DNA from: Lycorma delicatula
Lineage: Eukaryota > Arthropoda > Insecta > Hemiptera > Fulgoridae
DNA length: 64,000 bases
Direction: 5' to 3'
Assembly (NCBI RefSeq): GCF_047948215.1
Contig: NC_134460.1
Location: 123,145,324 to 123,209,323, forward strand
The position numbers were made by a program, and so were the translations under genes. Of this stretch, positions 45,126 through 56,225 are shown piece after piece. Position 1 is the first letter of the stretch. Each line of letters begins with the position of its first letter. Below the pieces are notes generated by a model. That model ran no database searches. It was not told the origin of the DNA and was given only the letters and a program-made list of their open reading frames with translations.

Positions 45126-46202
45126 TTTAAAATTAGCGAGTCGATTGTACAATGGAACATTAATGGATGTTTTTCAAACATCCATGAGCTCCAACGCTTG
45201 GTACATGATGTAGACCCGATTTGTATATGTCTGCAAGAAACGCATTTTCGCCGAAATGAAAATTTTAAATTAAAAGGATTCGACATATTTCGGCGAGATC
45301 AACCGCCAAATGTAAGAGTTAGAGGTGGAGTAGCTATATTAACATCGACTAGAGCTACCACCGAAGCGGTTGTTCTAAACACCAACCTACAAGCGGTCGC
45401 CGTTAGAATGAAGCGTCCGCTCCAGGTCACTGTCTGCAGCATATACTTGCCGTATTTTGATTGGAATAAGGATGACATAGAAAGACTAATTTCCGAGCTT
45501 CCCCCACCTGTTTTACTGGTGGGTGACTTTAACGCTCATAATTCTCTCTGGGGATCGGATCGAGTAGATCCCCGTGGAAGAGAACTGGAAGGGTTCCTGA
45601 TGAATTCAGAACTTATTATTTTAAACGACGGATCAGGAACCTTTTTCAATGCCAGAGATGGATCGACGTCCTGTATAGATCTTGCACTTATAAGCGGATC
45701 GATAGCACCGAGGTACAGCTTCCATGTCATAGACGATCTGCATGGAAGCGATCATTTCCCGGTGCAAATTGTAACTGATGTTACAAGAACAATATATCCC
45801 ATCCCTAAAAGATGGTTATTTGAAAAGGCAGACTGGACGAGCTTCACAGCTAGAACGATACTCCTGGAAACAACTGGAGTTATCGGAGACGATGTCGATG
45901 CCATAACAAATGCAATACTTGAGTCGGCATCGAGATATATTCCCAAAACATCTGGGAAACTTACGAAGAAACCCGTTCCATGGTGGAACGATGAAACAAG
46001 TGAAGCTATAAAAAGAAAGAAAAGCGTGTATAACGCCTTTAAGAAGCGTCCTAGCATAGAAAATCTTGTTGCCTTTAGAAAATACAGGGCGTATGCAAAA
46101 CGTCTTATGATTGACTCGAAAAAACGATCCTGGCAGCAATACGTGTCATCCATCGACAGAACCAGGCAACAGTCTGCGATGATTTGGATGGATTTCCTGT
46201 AA
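45126..46202 (+). pseudogene. ORF2 N-terminal APE-type endonuclease domain
   Basis: The enzyme nicks target DNA to prime reverse transcription. The frame is open from after a TAA at 45123 to a TAA at 46200. It begins IVQWNINGCFSNIHELQRLV and then has CLQETHF (Glu codon 45237-45239), RGGVAILTS, LVGDFNAHNSLWGSD, DGSTSCIDLALIS and LHGSDHFPV. These are the Asn, Glu, Asp-Asn, Ser/Thr-Asp and Ser-Asp-His motifs of the exonuclease-endonuclease-phosphatase fold, all intact. The linker to the RT follows (VPWWNDETSEAIKRKKSVYN, FRKYRAYAKRL, WQQYVSSIDR), ending SAMIW. The first ATG is at 45198, but the domain clearly starts upstream, so the true start codon was lost or lies in ORF1-overlapping sequence. 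Past 46175 the reading is out of frame. Confidence 0.9.
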
Positions 46203-46603
46203 GAGTGGCAGATGTTAAAAACCGTCTAACAAACATAGTAAAAAACAAGTGGAATGCTGAATGAAGGAGTTTAAATACAAAATTAAACTCAGTAAAAACT
46301 TCTCCTTATAAATGGAAAAGCGAGTTTAAGTTGACTCGCCGTGAACAAGTAGCGGTGACCAGACTTAGAATCGGTTACACGCGATTAACAAATTTATATT
46401 TCTTAACCGGCGAAGTGAGACCAATATGCGGTGTTTGTAATAAAACACTGACAATCAAACATCTAATAGAAGAGTGTACCATATATGAGGACCTCAGAAA
46501 GAGGTTCCGTCTTAGAAAGAATATTAGTGCTGATCTGGATAATGGAAATGAAGAAAATATAGTTGCATTTTTACACGCCAGTGGACTTCTTAAAAGTCTA
46601 TAA
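46176..46603 (+). pseudogene. ORF2 C-terminal segment joined directly to endonuclease linker
   Basis: In a different frame from the endonuclease the text reads DLDGFPVRVADVKNRLTNIV, KNKWNAE, stop, RSLNTKLNSVK and KWKSEFKLTRREQVAVTRLR. It continues IGYTRLTNLYFLTGE, then CGVC, TIKHLIEEC and FLHASGLLKSL up to the stop at 46601. This is the I-type ORF2 tail (RREQ-V-x-x-T-R-L-R-I-G-H-T-R-L-T...C-x-x-C...H-x-x-x-x-C). RT motifs A, B and C and RNase H are all absent between SAMIW and here. An internal deletion of about 2 kb (expected size from the family) lies near 46165-46180. I infer it from the missing domains, not from an aligned intact copy. Confidence 0.88.
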
Positions 46604-46961
46604 AATGAAAGTTTAAAGCTGTGATAAAAGATTCTCTAAGCGGTAGTTTTATATATACATATAAAGAAAGAAATGGTATTGATAAGTTGAAATTTTAATT
46701 TCATGGTCTTTTGAGAACCTTATCTCAAATTTTAATATCGGGGCCCTTTACACCCCGTAAGTGTTTGTGATTGTCCTTGTCTTTTATGTCTTAATGTATA
46801 TTGTGAAATTTGTGTTTTTTAAATAAAATGTAAGGGCGATCCTGATATATATGACGATCCTTACATATGACGATCCTGATGGAGATAATAATTTCTTTTA
46901 AAGAATGTGACGAGGGCTAATGACCTTAGCAGTCGTGCCCATAAAAATTCAAGAAAAAAAA
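46604..46961 (+). other. LINE 3' untranslated region and A tail
   Basis: Contains a tandem CGATCCTGATATATATGACG or similar near 46840-46880 and the closing GACGAGGGCTAATGACCTTA, GCAGTCGTGCCCATAAAAAT. This resembles the 3' end of other insect I/Nimb-like elements and precedes the A10 run. Confidence 0.7.
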
Positions 46962-46984
46962 AATATTATAAAAATATTTATTAT

Positions 46985-47120
46985 CTGATAAATTATTTAT
47001 TTTGTGTGCGTGCGTGTGTGTGTGCACGCAAACACATAAATATATTTATATAGCGCGCTATGTGTCTGTATGTGTGTGTAAAATCTATTATTATATATAT
47101 ATATATATATATATAGTGTG
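46985..47120. repeat. Compound (GT)n/(TA)n microsatellite region
   Basis: Alternating GTGTGCGTGC and TGTGTGTG tracts (about 47001-47030 and 47068-47082) plus (TA)n around 47092-47115. Confidence 0.8.
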
Positions 47121-47655
47121 TATGTGTGTGCGCGCATTTAAATTTGCACTAACAATATTGCAATTGAATTTTGAATTTAAGTTAAGTTATGATCAATTAT
47201 TCTTTTTTTAACATAAAAAAGACAAAGATGATAGCACATATTTAACACAAATAATTCAGTTCGTTGTAGACACATTATTAAATTTTGTCGTATAACGCGC
47301 ATAAAGTTTCTTTTTGTTCTCAACGGAACAAACTAACATTGTATTCGTGCTTTATCAAAGCATTCCTTTTATATAAAGAAAAAGCATCAGTTTTGAACGT
47401 TGAATTCCATGTCTTTTTACGAACATTATAGAACAAAAAAAAAAAGGGTAAATATATGGAAAGAAAACATTCCATATTATTACTGTTATAATAAAATCGT
47501 TTTTCAGTTGAAATCAATTTTATACAATGAAAAGAAATTTTTCTTATTATTATTACTCTTTTTTGTAAAAATTAATTATTTTAACATTCATAGTCAAAAT
47601 GATATCTGGTATTCCTGGAAGCGAATGGTATTATATTATAAACGTTTACACTCCG
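47121..47655. other. A+T-rich stretch without recognisable gene
   Basis: A 90-codon frame (47400-47672) is A+T-driven and has no domain. I do not call it a gene. Confidence 0.45.
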
Positions 47656-47659
47656 ATGG

Positions 47660-48425
47660 GTTACATATGTAACATTTACAGGAACTTACTACAACAGTAA
47701 TAATCGAAGAACATAAGAGAGAAGCTGTAATAAAAAAGGGAATCCGACAAGAAAGTTCCCTATCCACGTTAATTTTTACATAGAACTAGCAGTTAATGAC
47801 GTTAAAGAACAATATAGATCCGGAGTAACAGTGTAGGGTGAAAAGTTGAAGATGCTAAGATTTGCTGATGATATACTAATTCTAGCTGAGTAAAAAAGAT
47901 TTAGAATAAACAATGAATGGAATGGATGAAGCCCTAGCAAAAACTACCTCATGAAAATAAAGAACAAAATGAAAGTAATGAAATGTAGTAAAAAAAAAGG
48001 AGATGGAAGATTGAATATAATAATAGAAGGAGAAAAGACTATGGAGGAAGAAGAATGTTGTTAATTGAGAACTAGAAATACTAAAGACGAAGCAGGAGTG
48101 ATATAAAATGCCTAATAGCACAGGTGAAAAGAGCTTTCAGTCAAAAACATATTTTGCTTACATTAAAAATTTATTTAAACGTCAGGGAAACAATTTTGAA
48201 AGTATATGTTTGGAACGCAGCTTTATATGAAAGTGAAACTTGGATGATCGGAGTACCTGAGAAGAAAAGGTTAGAAGCTTTTAAAATATGGTACTGTAGG
48301 AGAATATTCAAAATCAGATGGGTGGATAAAGTGACAAATGAAGAGGTATTGCGGCAAATAGATGAAGAAAGAAGCATTTGGAAAAATATAGTTAAAAGCA
48401 GAGACAGACTTATAGTCTGTCACTT
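47660..48425 (+). pseudogene. RTE-like LINE reverse transcriptase (motifs B-C and C terminus)
   Basis: In broken frames: KREAVIKKGIRQESSLSTLI (motif B region), YRSGVTV, KLKMLRFADDILILAE with the catalytic FADD at 47861-47872, DLEKTMNGMDEALAK and MKIKNKMKVMKCSKKK. A frame opens at 48124 (KRAFSQKHILLT, NVRETILKVYVWNAALYESE, TWMIGVPEKKRLEAFKIWYC, RRIFKIRWVDKVTNEEVLRQ) up to SRDRLI. This is the order of insect 'endonuclease-reverse transcriptase' LINEs. The protein is cut off at 48414, about where the composite-unit-type sequence takes over. It overlaps in sequence with 18541-18660 and 50616-50730, so it is likely a longer copy of the same LINE. Stops at several places make it inactive. Confidence 0.88.
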
Positions 48426-49757
48426 ATTTTTATTTTTATATAATAATTATTTTATTTTTTATTAAATAATATAATTTTATTTTTTAAATAATTAATCAAG
48501 GGCGTACCACCATTTTGGATCGCAGCACCACAATCTACATAGGTTACTGAGTAATTAAAATTTTTTTCATAATTTTATCGTGTATATTGTTATTTCTGTG
48601 GCATTTCTACCAAACATCTTCTTTTTCTGAAAAACGTGCTTCTAGTATTTACGAAATAGGCTTGAAGCCGTCAGGGTTAAGTATAACTTTGTATTTAATT
48701 AGTTACTTAATATTAAAATATTTATACGATAACTATTTTAAAATTTGGAAAAATAAAAATTTATTAGGTATATTTTAATGATTTTTAAAACACTAATATC
48801 ATCATCATCATAGTTTTAATATAATTTTGTACAAAAAATTACAGAAATAGTTGGTAGTCTTTTATAATCAACGTTAACTGTTTTTTTTATTTTAATACAC
48901 TTTGAATGATAGTTTATAAATATATTAAAAAAGTGATAGTCCATCCATGGTTTTCTTCGTAACCTCTTAATAGGAAGCATATCTTTTTGCATCATATTCA
49001 TAATTTATAAAAACGAGATGAATCAATCTTTTTCCAAAATAGATGGGTAACATTTCCTTTCTTCTTTCTTCTTATAATGTATATAATATATAGTTTATAA
49101 ATAGGTCAATTTGTAAATTTTTATTCAGACTTTATGAAATTGGCCGATAGATGGCATGTTTTAATTTGTCGTGCGTAATCATAAACCAATTATCAGTTAA
49201 TAACCGAAGCAATTCGTTTTATCCTTCATCATAATATCTTCAAAACTAACAAAAAATTGAGATGGGGGCCCACCACCCCACCTCACTTAATCCCACCCCA
49301 CCATTATTGTTATGGTTCAACCATGTTTACTGTTATTATTTTTTTAAGTTATCTAACTTTTATATAAATACCTTTTATTATTATTCCTTATTTAAGTTCA
49401 ATGTTGTTATCTTTAACGATTCTTTTTTGCTTGAGATTATTTAATTTCGATTAGGATTTTTTTGTTGTTGATGGTATTTCCCTTTACTTCAAATCGCAGT
49501 GGTTTTTTTTGGTGTTATTTCAATTCCCTCTTTATCTGTAAACTTTTTCTTTAGGAATTCTTTTTTTTTCTTCTATATATTTCTTTGGATGTAGCTTTTA
49601 TATGATCTGAATCTAGCAGCAAAGATTCAATACGTGTAATACTATCAGAAATTCTAATAGAACTGAATTAAAAATTAAATAACAGTTGCTTAGAAACTGT
49701 CTAAACAATGAATAAATATAAATTATCTATATAAATAAAAATGTAAATGTTCGTTTG

Positions 49758-49759
<2 letters not shown>

Positions 49760-49852
<93 letters not shown>

Positions 49853-49901
49853 GCACACACACACACACACACACATACGCATACACAACACACACACACA
49901 A
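49760..49901. repeat. (CA)n microsatellite in unit copy 1
   Basis: About 140 bp of CA with a few GC or TA interruptions near 49848-49885. Open frames through it are trivial His-Thr or Cys-Val repeats. Confidence 0.95.
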
Positions 49902-50099
49902 AGTAAGTGTGTGTGATATGAGAAATTGAATAAAATATATTACAGAAGTATATTTTAAGTAATTTTATAGAAATATGTAGTTAGTCAAAAGATTCGGATC
50001 GAAAAACATACTATTTTATGTTTGGCGTAAAATAACTTATCAATAACTCATCAACTAACAAATTTTAATAATTATCAACTGACCTCTAAGATAATCAAT

Positions 50100-50400
50100 C
50101 TTAACACCCCTCTGGACTACTCTGGATTTTGGGCCACTTGAATTCATCAATGTATCAGCTTAAGTGTAACACAAGTGAAGTGTTAGATTCAAAATGCGGT
50201 GTAACTAACAAAAAACAAACCGAAATACGGAAAGCTACAAAAAATATTGTTCGTCGGATAGAGTGCAAAAAAGGCAAAAAAAAAAACAATTCACATAAAC
50301 AAGTCAGAGAACGGTTCGTTATCGAGATTCGGCTCACGAAACATTTAGCTCCCTCTGTGGACTTAAATTGTATTAAAATTCTAGGAGTATAAATCTAGGG
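50100..50400 (+). pseudogene. Tc1/mariner-type transposase C-terminal remnant (unit copy 1)
   Basis: Same as 18000-18290 but slightly longer. The frame 50129-50392 reads MGHLNSSMYQLKCNTSEVLD, NKKQTEIRKATKNIVRRIEC. It recalls LWGHLKSxxY...EELxxRI of the transposase family. The upstream TPLDY is in another frame. Confidence 0.6.
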
Positions 50401-50615
50401 GTAAGTTGAGTGCTCTCTTACGGATTTTTTCTAAAAAAAATGAACGCAAGTGGTTCAAGACCTCTATTTCACTTAGGTTTTAAGAAGAACGGAATAAATT
50501 TTTCTCGGAAAATATACAATTAAGGTTTGAAATAAAATAATTTTTAATTAACTAATAGAGAATTTTAATTTGAGATAATTTAAATAAATTTTCACTTTTG
50601 AAATGTGGTGCTATA

Positions 50616-50907
50616 GGAGAATGTTAAAAATCAGATGGATGGATAAAGAGACAAATGAAGAGGTATTGCAGCAAATAGGTGAAGAAAGAAGCATTTGAAA
50701 AAATATAGTTAAAAGAAGAGACAGACTTATAGGCCACATACTAAGGCATCCTCGAATAGTCGCTTTAATATTGGAAGGACAGGTAGAAGGGAAAAATTGT
50801 GTTGGCAGGTCACGTCTGGAATATGTAAAACAAATTGTTAGAGATGTAGGATGTAGTGGGTATACCGAAATGAAACGACTAGTACTAGTTAGGGAATCTT
50901 AGAGAGC

Positions 50908-50915
<8 letters not shown>
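50616..50915 (+). pseudogene. RTE-like LINE C-terminal fragment (unit copy 1)
   Basis: RRMLKIRWMDKETNEEVLQQ, then RRDRLIGHILRHPRIVALIL, EGQVEGKNCVGRSRLEYVKQ, IVRDVGCSGYTEMKRLV. It has stops at TGA 50697-50699 and TAG 50900-50902. Here the GHILRHP segment is retained, which is lost from the 18.5 kb copy. Confidence 0.82.

Positions 50916-50946
<31 letters not shown>
50913..50946. repeat. (AT)n microsatellite
   Basis: It follows the LINE C terminus exactly as at 18829-18858. Confidence 0.9.
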
Positions 50947-50951
<5 letters not shown>

Positions 50952-51306
50952 CTTACAGTATTATATACCGGGATAGAATAAATAAACATCTCGGTAATAA
51001 TTATTTTATTTAACTAATTTATAAAGAGTTATTCATGAAAAATGTAATAAATATTTTACGACATGTTGTATACGTGAAATAAAAAAAACGTTTATATCAT
51101 ATAAACATAGGTTTGGGAATTCTTTTGTTAACGAGTGGCGAATGATTTCTTCGTGAATTCTGCGTATTGGGTAAAATTAATCCAGTTTCATTCCCTTTAT
51201 TTTTTTTTAATTTTGTTCACAAATAGTTTTTGTTTTTATAAACAGAGATAGATCTTTATTTTTCAAACAAATAACAAATTCAGTATTTTTTTTTTGTGGA
51301 TTTTTA

Positions 51307-52536
51307 TTTTTTAAATAATTAATCAAGGGCGTACCACCATTTTGGATCACAGTACCACAATCTACATAGGTTACTGAGTAATTAAAATTTTTTTCATAAT
51401 TTTATCGTGTATATTGTTATTTCTGTGGCATTTCTACCAAACATCTTCTTTTTCTGAAAAACGTGCTTCTAGTATTTACGAAATAGGCTTGAAGCCGTCA
51501 GGGTTAAGTATAACTTTGTATTTAATTAGTTACTTAATATTAAAATATTTATACGATAACTATTTTAAAATTTGGAAAAATAAAAATTTATTAGGTATAT
51601 TTTAATGATTTTTAATACACTAATATCATCATCATAGTTTTAATATAATTTTGTACAAGAAATTTCAGAAATAGTTAGTAGTCGTTTATAATAAACATTA
51701 ACTTTTTTTTTATTTTAATACACTTTGAATGATAGTTTATAAATATTTATATCAAAAAAGTGATAGTCCATCCATGATTTTCTTCGTAACCTCTTAATAG
51801 GTAGCATGAATATCTTTTTGCATCCTATTCATAATTTATAAAAACGAGATGAATCAATCTTTTTCCAAAATAGTTGGGTAACATTTCCTTTCTTCGTTCT
51901 TCTTATAATGTATATTATATATAGTTTGTAGATAGGTCATTTTGTAAATTTTTTTCAGACTATGAAATTGGCCGATATCAGTTAATAATAACCGAAGCAC
52001 TTCGTTTTATCCTTCATCTTAATATCTTCAAAACTAACAAAAAATTGAGATGGGGGCCCACCACCCCACCCCACCATTATTGTTATGGTTCAACCATGTT
52101 TACTCTTATTATTTTTTTGATGTTATCTAACTTTTATATAAATACCTTTTATTATTATTCCCTATTCAATTTCTTTGTTGTTATCTTTAACGATTCTTTT
52201 TTGCTTGAGTTTATTTAATTTCTATTAGGATTTTTTTGTTGTTGATGGTATTCCCCTTTACTTCAAATCGCAGTGGTTTTTTTTGGTGTTATTTCAATTC
52301 CCTCTTTATTTGTAAACTTTTTCTTTAGGAATTCTTTTTTTTCTTCTATATATATCTTTTGATGTAGCTTTTATATGATCTGAATCGAGCAGCAGAGATT
52401 CAATACGTGTAGATCTATCAGAAATTCTAATAGAACTGAATTAAAAATTAAATAACAGTTGCTTAGAAACTGTCTAAACAATGCATAAATATAAATTATC
52501 TATATAAATAAAAATGTAAATGTTCGTTTGTTTACA
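51307..52536 (+). repeat. Composite unit, right locus copy 2 (truncated at the CA tract)
   Basis: It repeats 48480-49745 with small indels: GCCGTCAGGGTTAAG, GGGGGCCCACCACCCCACC and the TATCTATATAAATAAAAATG head. It ends in the long CA tract, after which a foldback element begins instead of the Tc-type remnant. Confidence 0.92.
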
Positions 52537-52828
<292 letters not shown>

Positions 52829-52830
52829 TA

Positions 52831-53515
52831 CAGTACACAGGTTTCCGGGGGATGTTGATCAAACTGAAGGGACTGAATCAGAATTTTAAAATAAACAAAA
52901 TGGATCCTCAGGACTTATGCCTTATCTCGGTTTAATTTTTCTTTTTGTCCACTACTTTATGTTTTTCAATAAAAATGTTTACATTAAGAACAAACATAAT
53001 TATTTAAATTAAATTCTCTTTGGATCTACTCATCAGCAACTTTTAAAAAATAAATATGTTTGAAAATTTTACTTTTAAAAATTTCAAAATGGCGTCCATT
53101 AAAATGTTTCATCCAAAATGTCTCCGTAAATGTAATGCTATTTTTATATTGAACAATATGACATCTTACTGGTTCAAATTGCTTGATAAACGATTGAGGT
53201 ATAACTGAAATTGTTATAGTCGATCGGAAAAATTACGGTCTGACAATTTTGTGCCTATTTTCACTTAGTAGTAATAGAAATAATTATTTATTATTTTTAA
53301 TTCTATTCTAAGTTTGATAAAAGTACTCAAAATTTCATTAAAATATTGCAATCTACTCTTAAGATAAATTTTTTTGTTGAAAAAATACAAAATGGTGGAC
53401 AGAGGAAAAACGAAGCGAGACAGGTCATTTGTCCACATCAATTTCTTTTTTGTTTATTTGATGTCTGAATCAGACACTTAAGTTCGGCCTACACCTCGCT
53501 TGACACGTTCATGTA
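52831..53515. mobile_element. Foldback/MITE-like element, family P2
   Basis: The left arm (GGACTGAATCAGAATTTTAA, AAAATAAACAAAATGG, TATCTCGGTTTAATTTTTC, TTTGTCCACTACTTTATG) reappears inverted at about 53385-53475 (CAAAATGGTGGACAGAGG, GCGAGACAGG, TTGTTTATTTGATG, CTGAATCAGAC). The arms are about 130 bp and diverged. The interior has no coding capacity. A single arm of the same family is at 20961-21140. Confidence 0.7.
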
Positions 53516-54250
53516 AAGTCACCTGTGCAATTTTTATCATATTTAACAATCTGTCTGAAAGAATATAATTTAAAAAACAAATACGGTATGTAAATATTTA
53601 GAACTCTTCTGAAAGGTTATTGAAATAAACAGAAAACAGAGAGAAACTCAAGAACCATTAAAATACGCACATACACAAATCATATATTATACATATATAA
53701 CTATAGGTACATTCCAATTGTTAAAAAAACTTCATCAGTAGAGATATAATAAAAATAAAGTACATTGAATGAAAAAATAAAATAAAAAAAAAAATTAGTT
53801 GAGTTATGATATACAAATCGTTTGATAGAAAAAAAATGTTTAGTAAAACTTATTTTTTTCTTATTATCTCTAATATTAAATGTATTTTGACAAAAATTTG
53901 TTGAAGTTAGAGAAAAGTACGTATGAAATAGAATCTTATTGTTCGTTAAATTACAGCTATTTTCTTATTTTATATCAAATCAAACGCTAAAGAATATTGA
54001 AAAAAGGAGTTCTTATTTACATAAATATTGGCCATTTACCAGCACACGTCATAAAAAGATCGTTCATGTATGTAGAATGCAAATGAAAATAATAATAATG
54101 ATAAAACCATAGCTTTTATTTTATTGTTGTGCAAAATATCTTAGGCAATTTTCATCGGTCTATGCACCATTTTGAGGAATAGAATCTAATTATTTTAAAA
54201 TTAAACAGTTAGAAAAACGTAAATAAATCAACTTATTTGATTCGTTTGCA
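53516..54250. other. A+T-rich stretch without recognisable gene
   Basis: Nothing is recognised. Confidence 0.5.
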
Positions 54251-54254
54251 TTAA

Positions 54255-54875
54255 AAAAAAATCACATGACTTCCTTGTACGCTTATTAAAAAATATACAC
54301 ATTGTTTAAAAATAAAAAGTACATAAAATTTTATTTTATTAATAACTTGTGATTATTATTGAATTATTTATTGTATTTTTTTTATAGTCAGAGGTTAATA
54401 ATTACGAGTAAATAAATATATTTCAATTAAAAAAAAGTAAAAAAAAAATGAACTTGATTTCGAACCGATGTGCCTTCCCCTTAAGATCCAAATATTTAAT
54501 AATTCAAATTTTATTTGGCTATAACTCTGGAACCAATGAAAATAAGTACTACTTATGATATATCGTTGAAAAGCTCTCAATCAGGGCTTATTACTGCAGT
54601 TAAGAAAAAGTCCAAAATCCAATTTTTTGGATTTTGGACAGTCGATTGCAATAAAAACGGGAGGTGCATAACCAGATATTACAGTAGTCCTAAATTCAAA
54701 ATTTCAACATTATTCGGCTAATAGTTTTTTAGTTATGCGACATACATTCGTACGTACGTCACACTGAAACTAGTCAAAATGGATTCAGTCAAAATAAATA
54801 TTTCCGTTGAAATCTGAAAACCGAAATTTTTCGAGATTACTATACTACCTTTACTTCGTGCAAGGAAGTAAAAAA
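54255..54875 (+). repeat. Family F repeat, copy 7
   Basis: From ATCACATGACTTCCTTGTAC to ACTTCGTGCAAGGAAGTAAA. The leftmost TCTGATGTGGAC is missing. The internal hairpin (AAAATCCAA and TTGGATTTT) is intact, but the CTTTTGGTTCAG part after it is deleted. The ACGTACGT tract is short. Confidence 0.9.
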
Positions 54876-55120
54876 TCAAAAGAATGTAGAATTTATTATA
54901 GCTGAACTAATGGTAACTTAAATACCAGTATATTTAATACTTATTAGAATGCATTTGTAAGATGTTTAACGTAAGGGGATACTGTCAAAAAATAGAATAT
55001 TGGTTATATTATTTCATTACATAACAAAAGAAACAAGTGTATAGTAATTATAGTGGCATTAGTGTAGCAAATTTCTTTGGCAAATTTGTGTGACCGAATA
55101 ATATTAAAAAAAAAATTGAA
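54876..55120. other. Short A+T-rich spacer
   Basis: Nothing is recognised between family F copy 7 and the RT relic. Confidence 0.4.
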
Positions 55121-55124
55121 AGCA

Positions 55125-56225
55125 ATATCGTTGATCTGGAGAAGCAGAATGGTTTTAGGGTAGGGCGTTCATGTCTGTATAATATCTTTACTTCGAAACA
55201 GATGATTGATAAAAGAAGAGATGGGACAATGGTAGTGCACAGTTTTTTTTTTACTGATTTAGAGAAGGTTTACACATCCCGATGTATAAATTACTTGATT
55301 TTTTTGGAAACAAAAAATTAAATGAGGTATATGTCAGAACAATATATAATTTTATAAAAGATATGAATATTCTGTGAAAATGGAGAATTATATTTCAAGA
55401 CGTTTTCAGTTGAAAAAGGGTTTGAAGCAAGGTTGCAGTTCGTCATCCACACCGTATATGTGGAAGAAGCGTTAATGATAAGTAGAAGAAAGTGCTGAGG
55501 GATAGGAATAGCCACGGAAAACGACCGCCTGTATACAATGTTCTTTGGAGACAATCAAGTGGTGTTGACTAATCATTCTTAAGATATCTCGTAAGGAGAT
55601 TAAGAGGGGAATATCTTAAATGGAACATGAAAATTAATTTAAGGAAAAAGGTATTCGTTGTGGTAGGTGAGATGAGAGAATTTAATTGCGGAGGCGGAGA
55701 AAGAGCAAAATTGTTACAAAATTAAGTATCTGGAAACACTTATTTTTGTGGATGGAGGGTGTGAGATAGACATCAGAGCTAGGATTTGTCAGGGAAGATC
55801 GACGATTTGGAAATTGAATAGATTATTCTAGTCATCAAAAATTACAGTCAGAAGGAAATAATGTTGACACAGTTCAGATTGCTGGCAAATAAGCAAAAGG
55901 AATAGGGAGCGTTTGGAGGCTTTGGCCGTAAAACATGGCGACTTTCAAAACTGGAGAATAAGGAATGAGGTAATAAAAAAATTTTATAATTAAAAGAATT
56001 GGAAAAACAATAGTTTGATATGGACATCTTCAAAGGATGAGTGAAGAGAGGTGGCCGAAAAAGTTGTTAAGATTAATGTCCTGGAGTTAGAAGAAAATGA
56101 AGTAGACTCACTGAGAAGGGGTGCAAAGGACGATAGTAGAAAGAGAAATGGTGGAGCGTGACTGGATGGATAGGAAAGTAAAGAGATCGAGATCCGAGAT
56201 GCGGAGCAACCTGTAGGAACCCCGC
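55125..56225 (+). pseudogene. RTE-like LINE reverse transcriptase, long decayed copy
   Basis: Pieces in order: EKQNGFRVGRSCLYNIFTSK, QMIDKRRDG, TDLEKVYTSR (motif A decayed), FSVEKGLKQGCSSSST (motif B), GIGIATENDRLYTMFFGDNQ (motif C decayed, GDN for ADD). Then KYLETLIFVDGGCEIDIRAR, KLNRLF, WYGHLQRMSEERWPKKLL and the tail REMVERDWMDRKVKRSR ending near 56200. This is the usual order of an insect RTE-like RT with the C-terminal W-Y-G-H-(L/V)-x-R-M-x-x-x-R-W-P-K-x-x-L block. It differs in sequence from the LINE at 47.7 kb, so it is a second family. Stops and frameshifts are frequent. The endonuclease is not visible. Confidence 0.85.

Larger units (their letters stand above)
43071..46961 (+). mobile_element. 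I-clade-like non-LTR retrotransposon, internally deleted
   Basis: A 3.9-kb element with a GC-richer 5' untranslated region (43071-43616), a gag-like ORF1 with three Cys/His knuckles, an APE-type endonuclease at the start of ORF2, the ORF2 C-terminal segment, a 3' untranslated region and a terminal A10 run. A 10-bp AATATTATAA occurs both just upstream (43058-43067) and right after the tail (46962-46971). It may be a target-site duplication, but the context is A/T-rich. It is the best-preserved coding element in the window. It cannot move on its own because RT and RNase H are missing. Confidence 0.88.
48480..51306 (+). repeat. Composite amplified unit, right locus copy 1 (full, ~2.83 kb)
   Basis: From TTTTTAAATAATTAATCAAG and GGCGTACCACCATTTTGGAT to the same text at 51308. 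The CATTTTGGAT landmarks lie at 48511 and 51338, so the period is 2827 bp. Inside are a non-coding block, the GGGGGCCCACCACC segment, the TATCTATATAAATAAAAATG head, (CA)n, a Tc-type transposase remnant, a LINE C terminus, (AT)n and an element-end-like segment. Copy 2 at 51.3 kb and the left locus at 16.7 kb repeat this order. Confidence 0.93.

Noticed and set aside
44762..45286. 174-codon minus-strand frame opposite ORF1/ORF2 junction, and a 171-codon minus frame at 44388-44903
   Set aside because: These lie antisense to the LINE coding frames and have no domain of their own. The plus-strand knuckles and endonuclease motifs explain the sequence.
49701..49929. Open frames across the CA tract of unit copy 1
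   Set aside because: Same artefact of a dinucleotide repeat.
19301..51605. Conserved 63-66-codon frame at 19301, 48587 and 51414
   Set aside because: Conservation follows from the recent duplication of the whole composite unit. The frame is A+T-rich, hydrophobic and without domain features, and the surrounding non-coding DNA is equally conserved.
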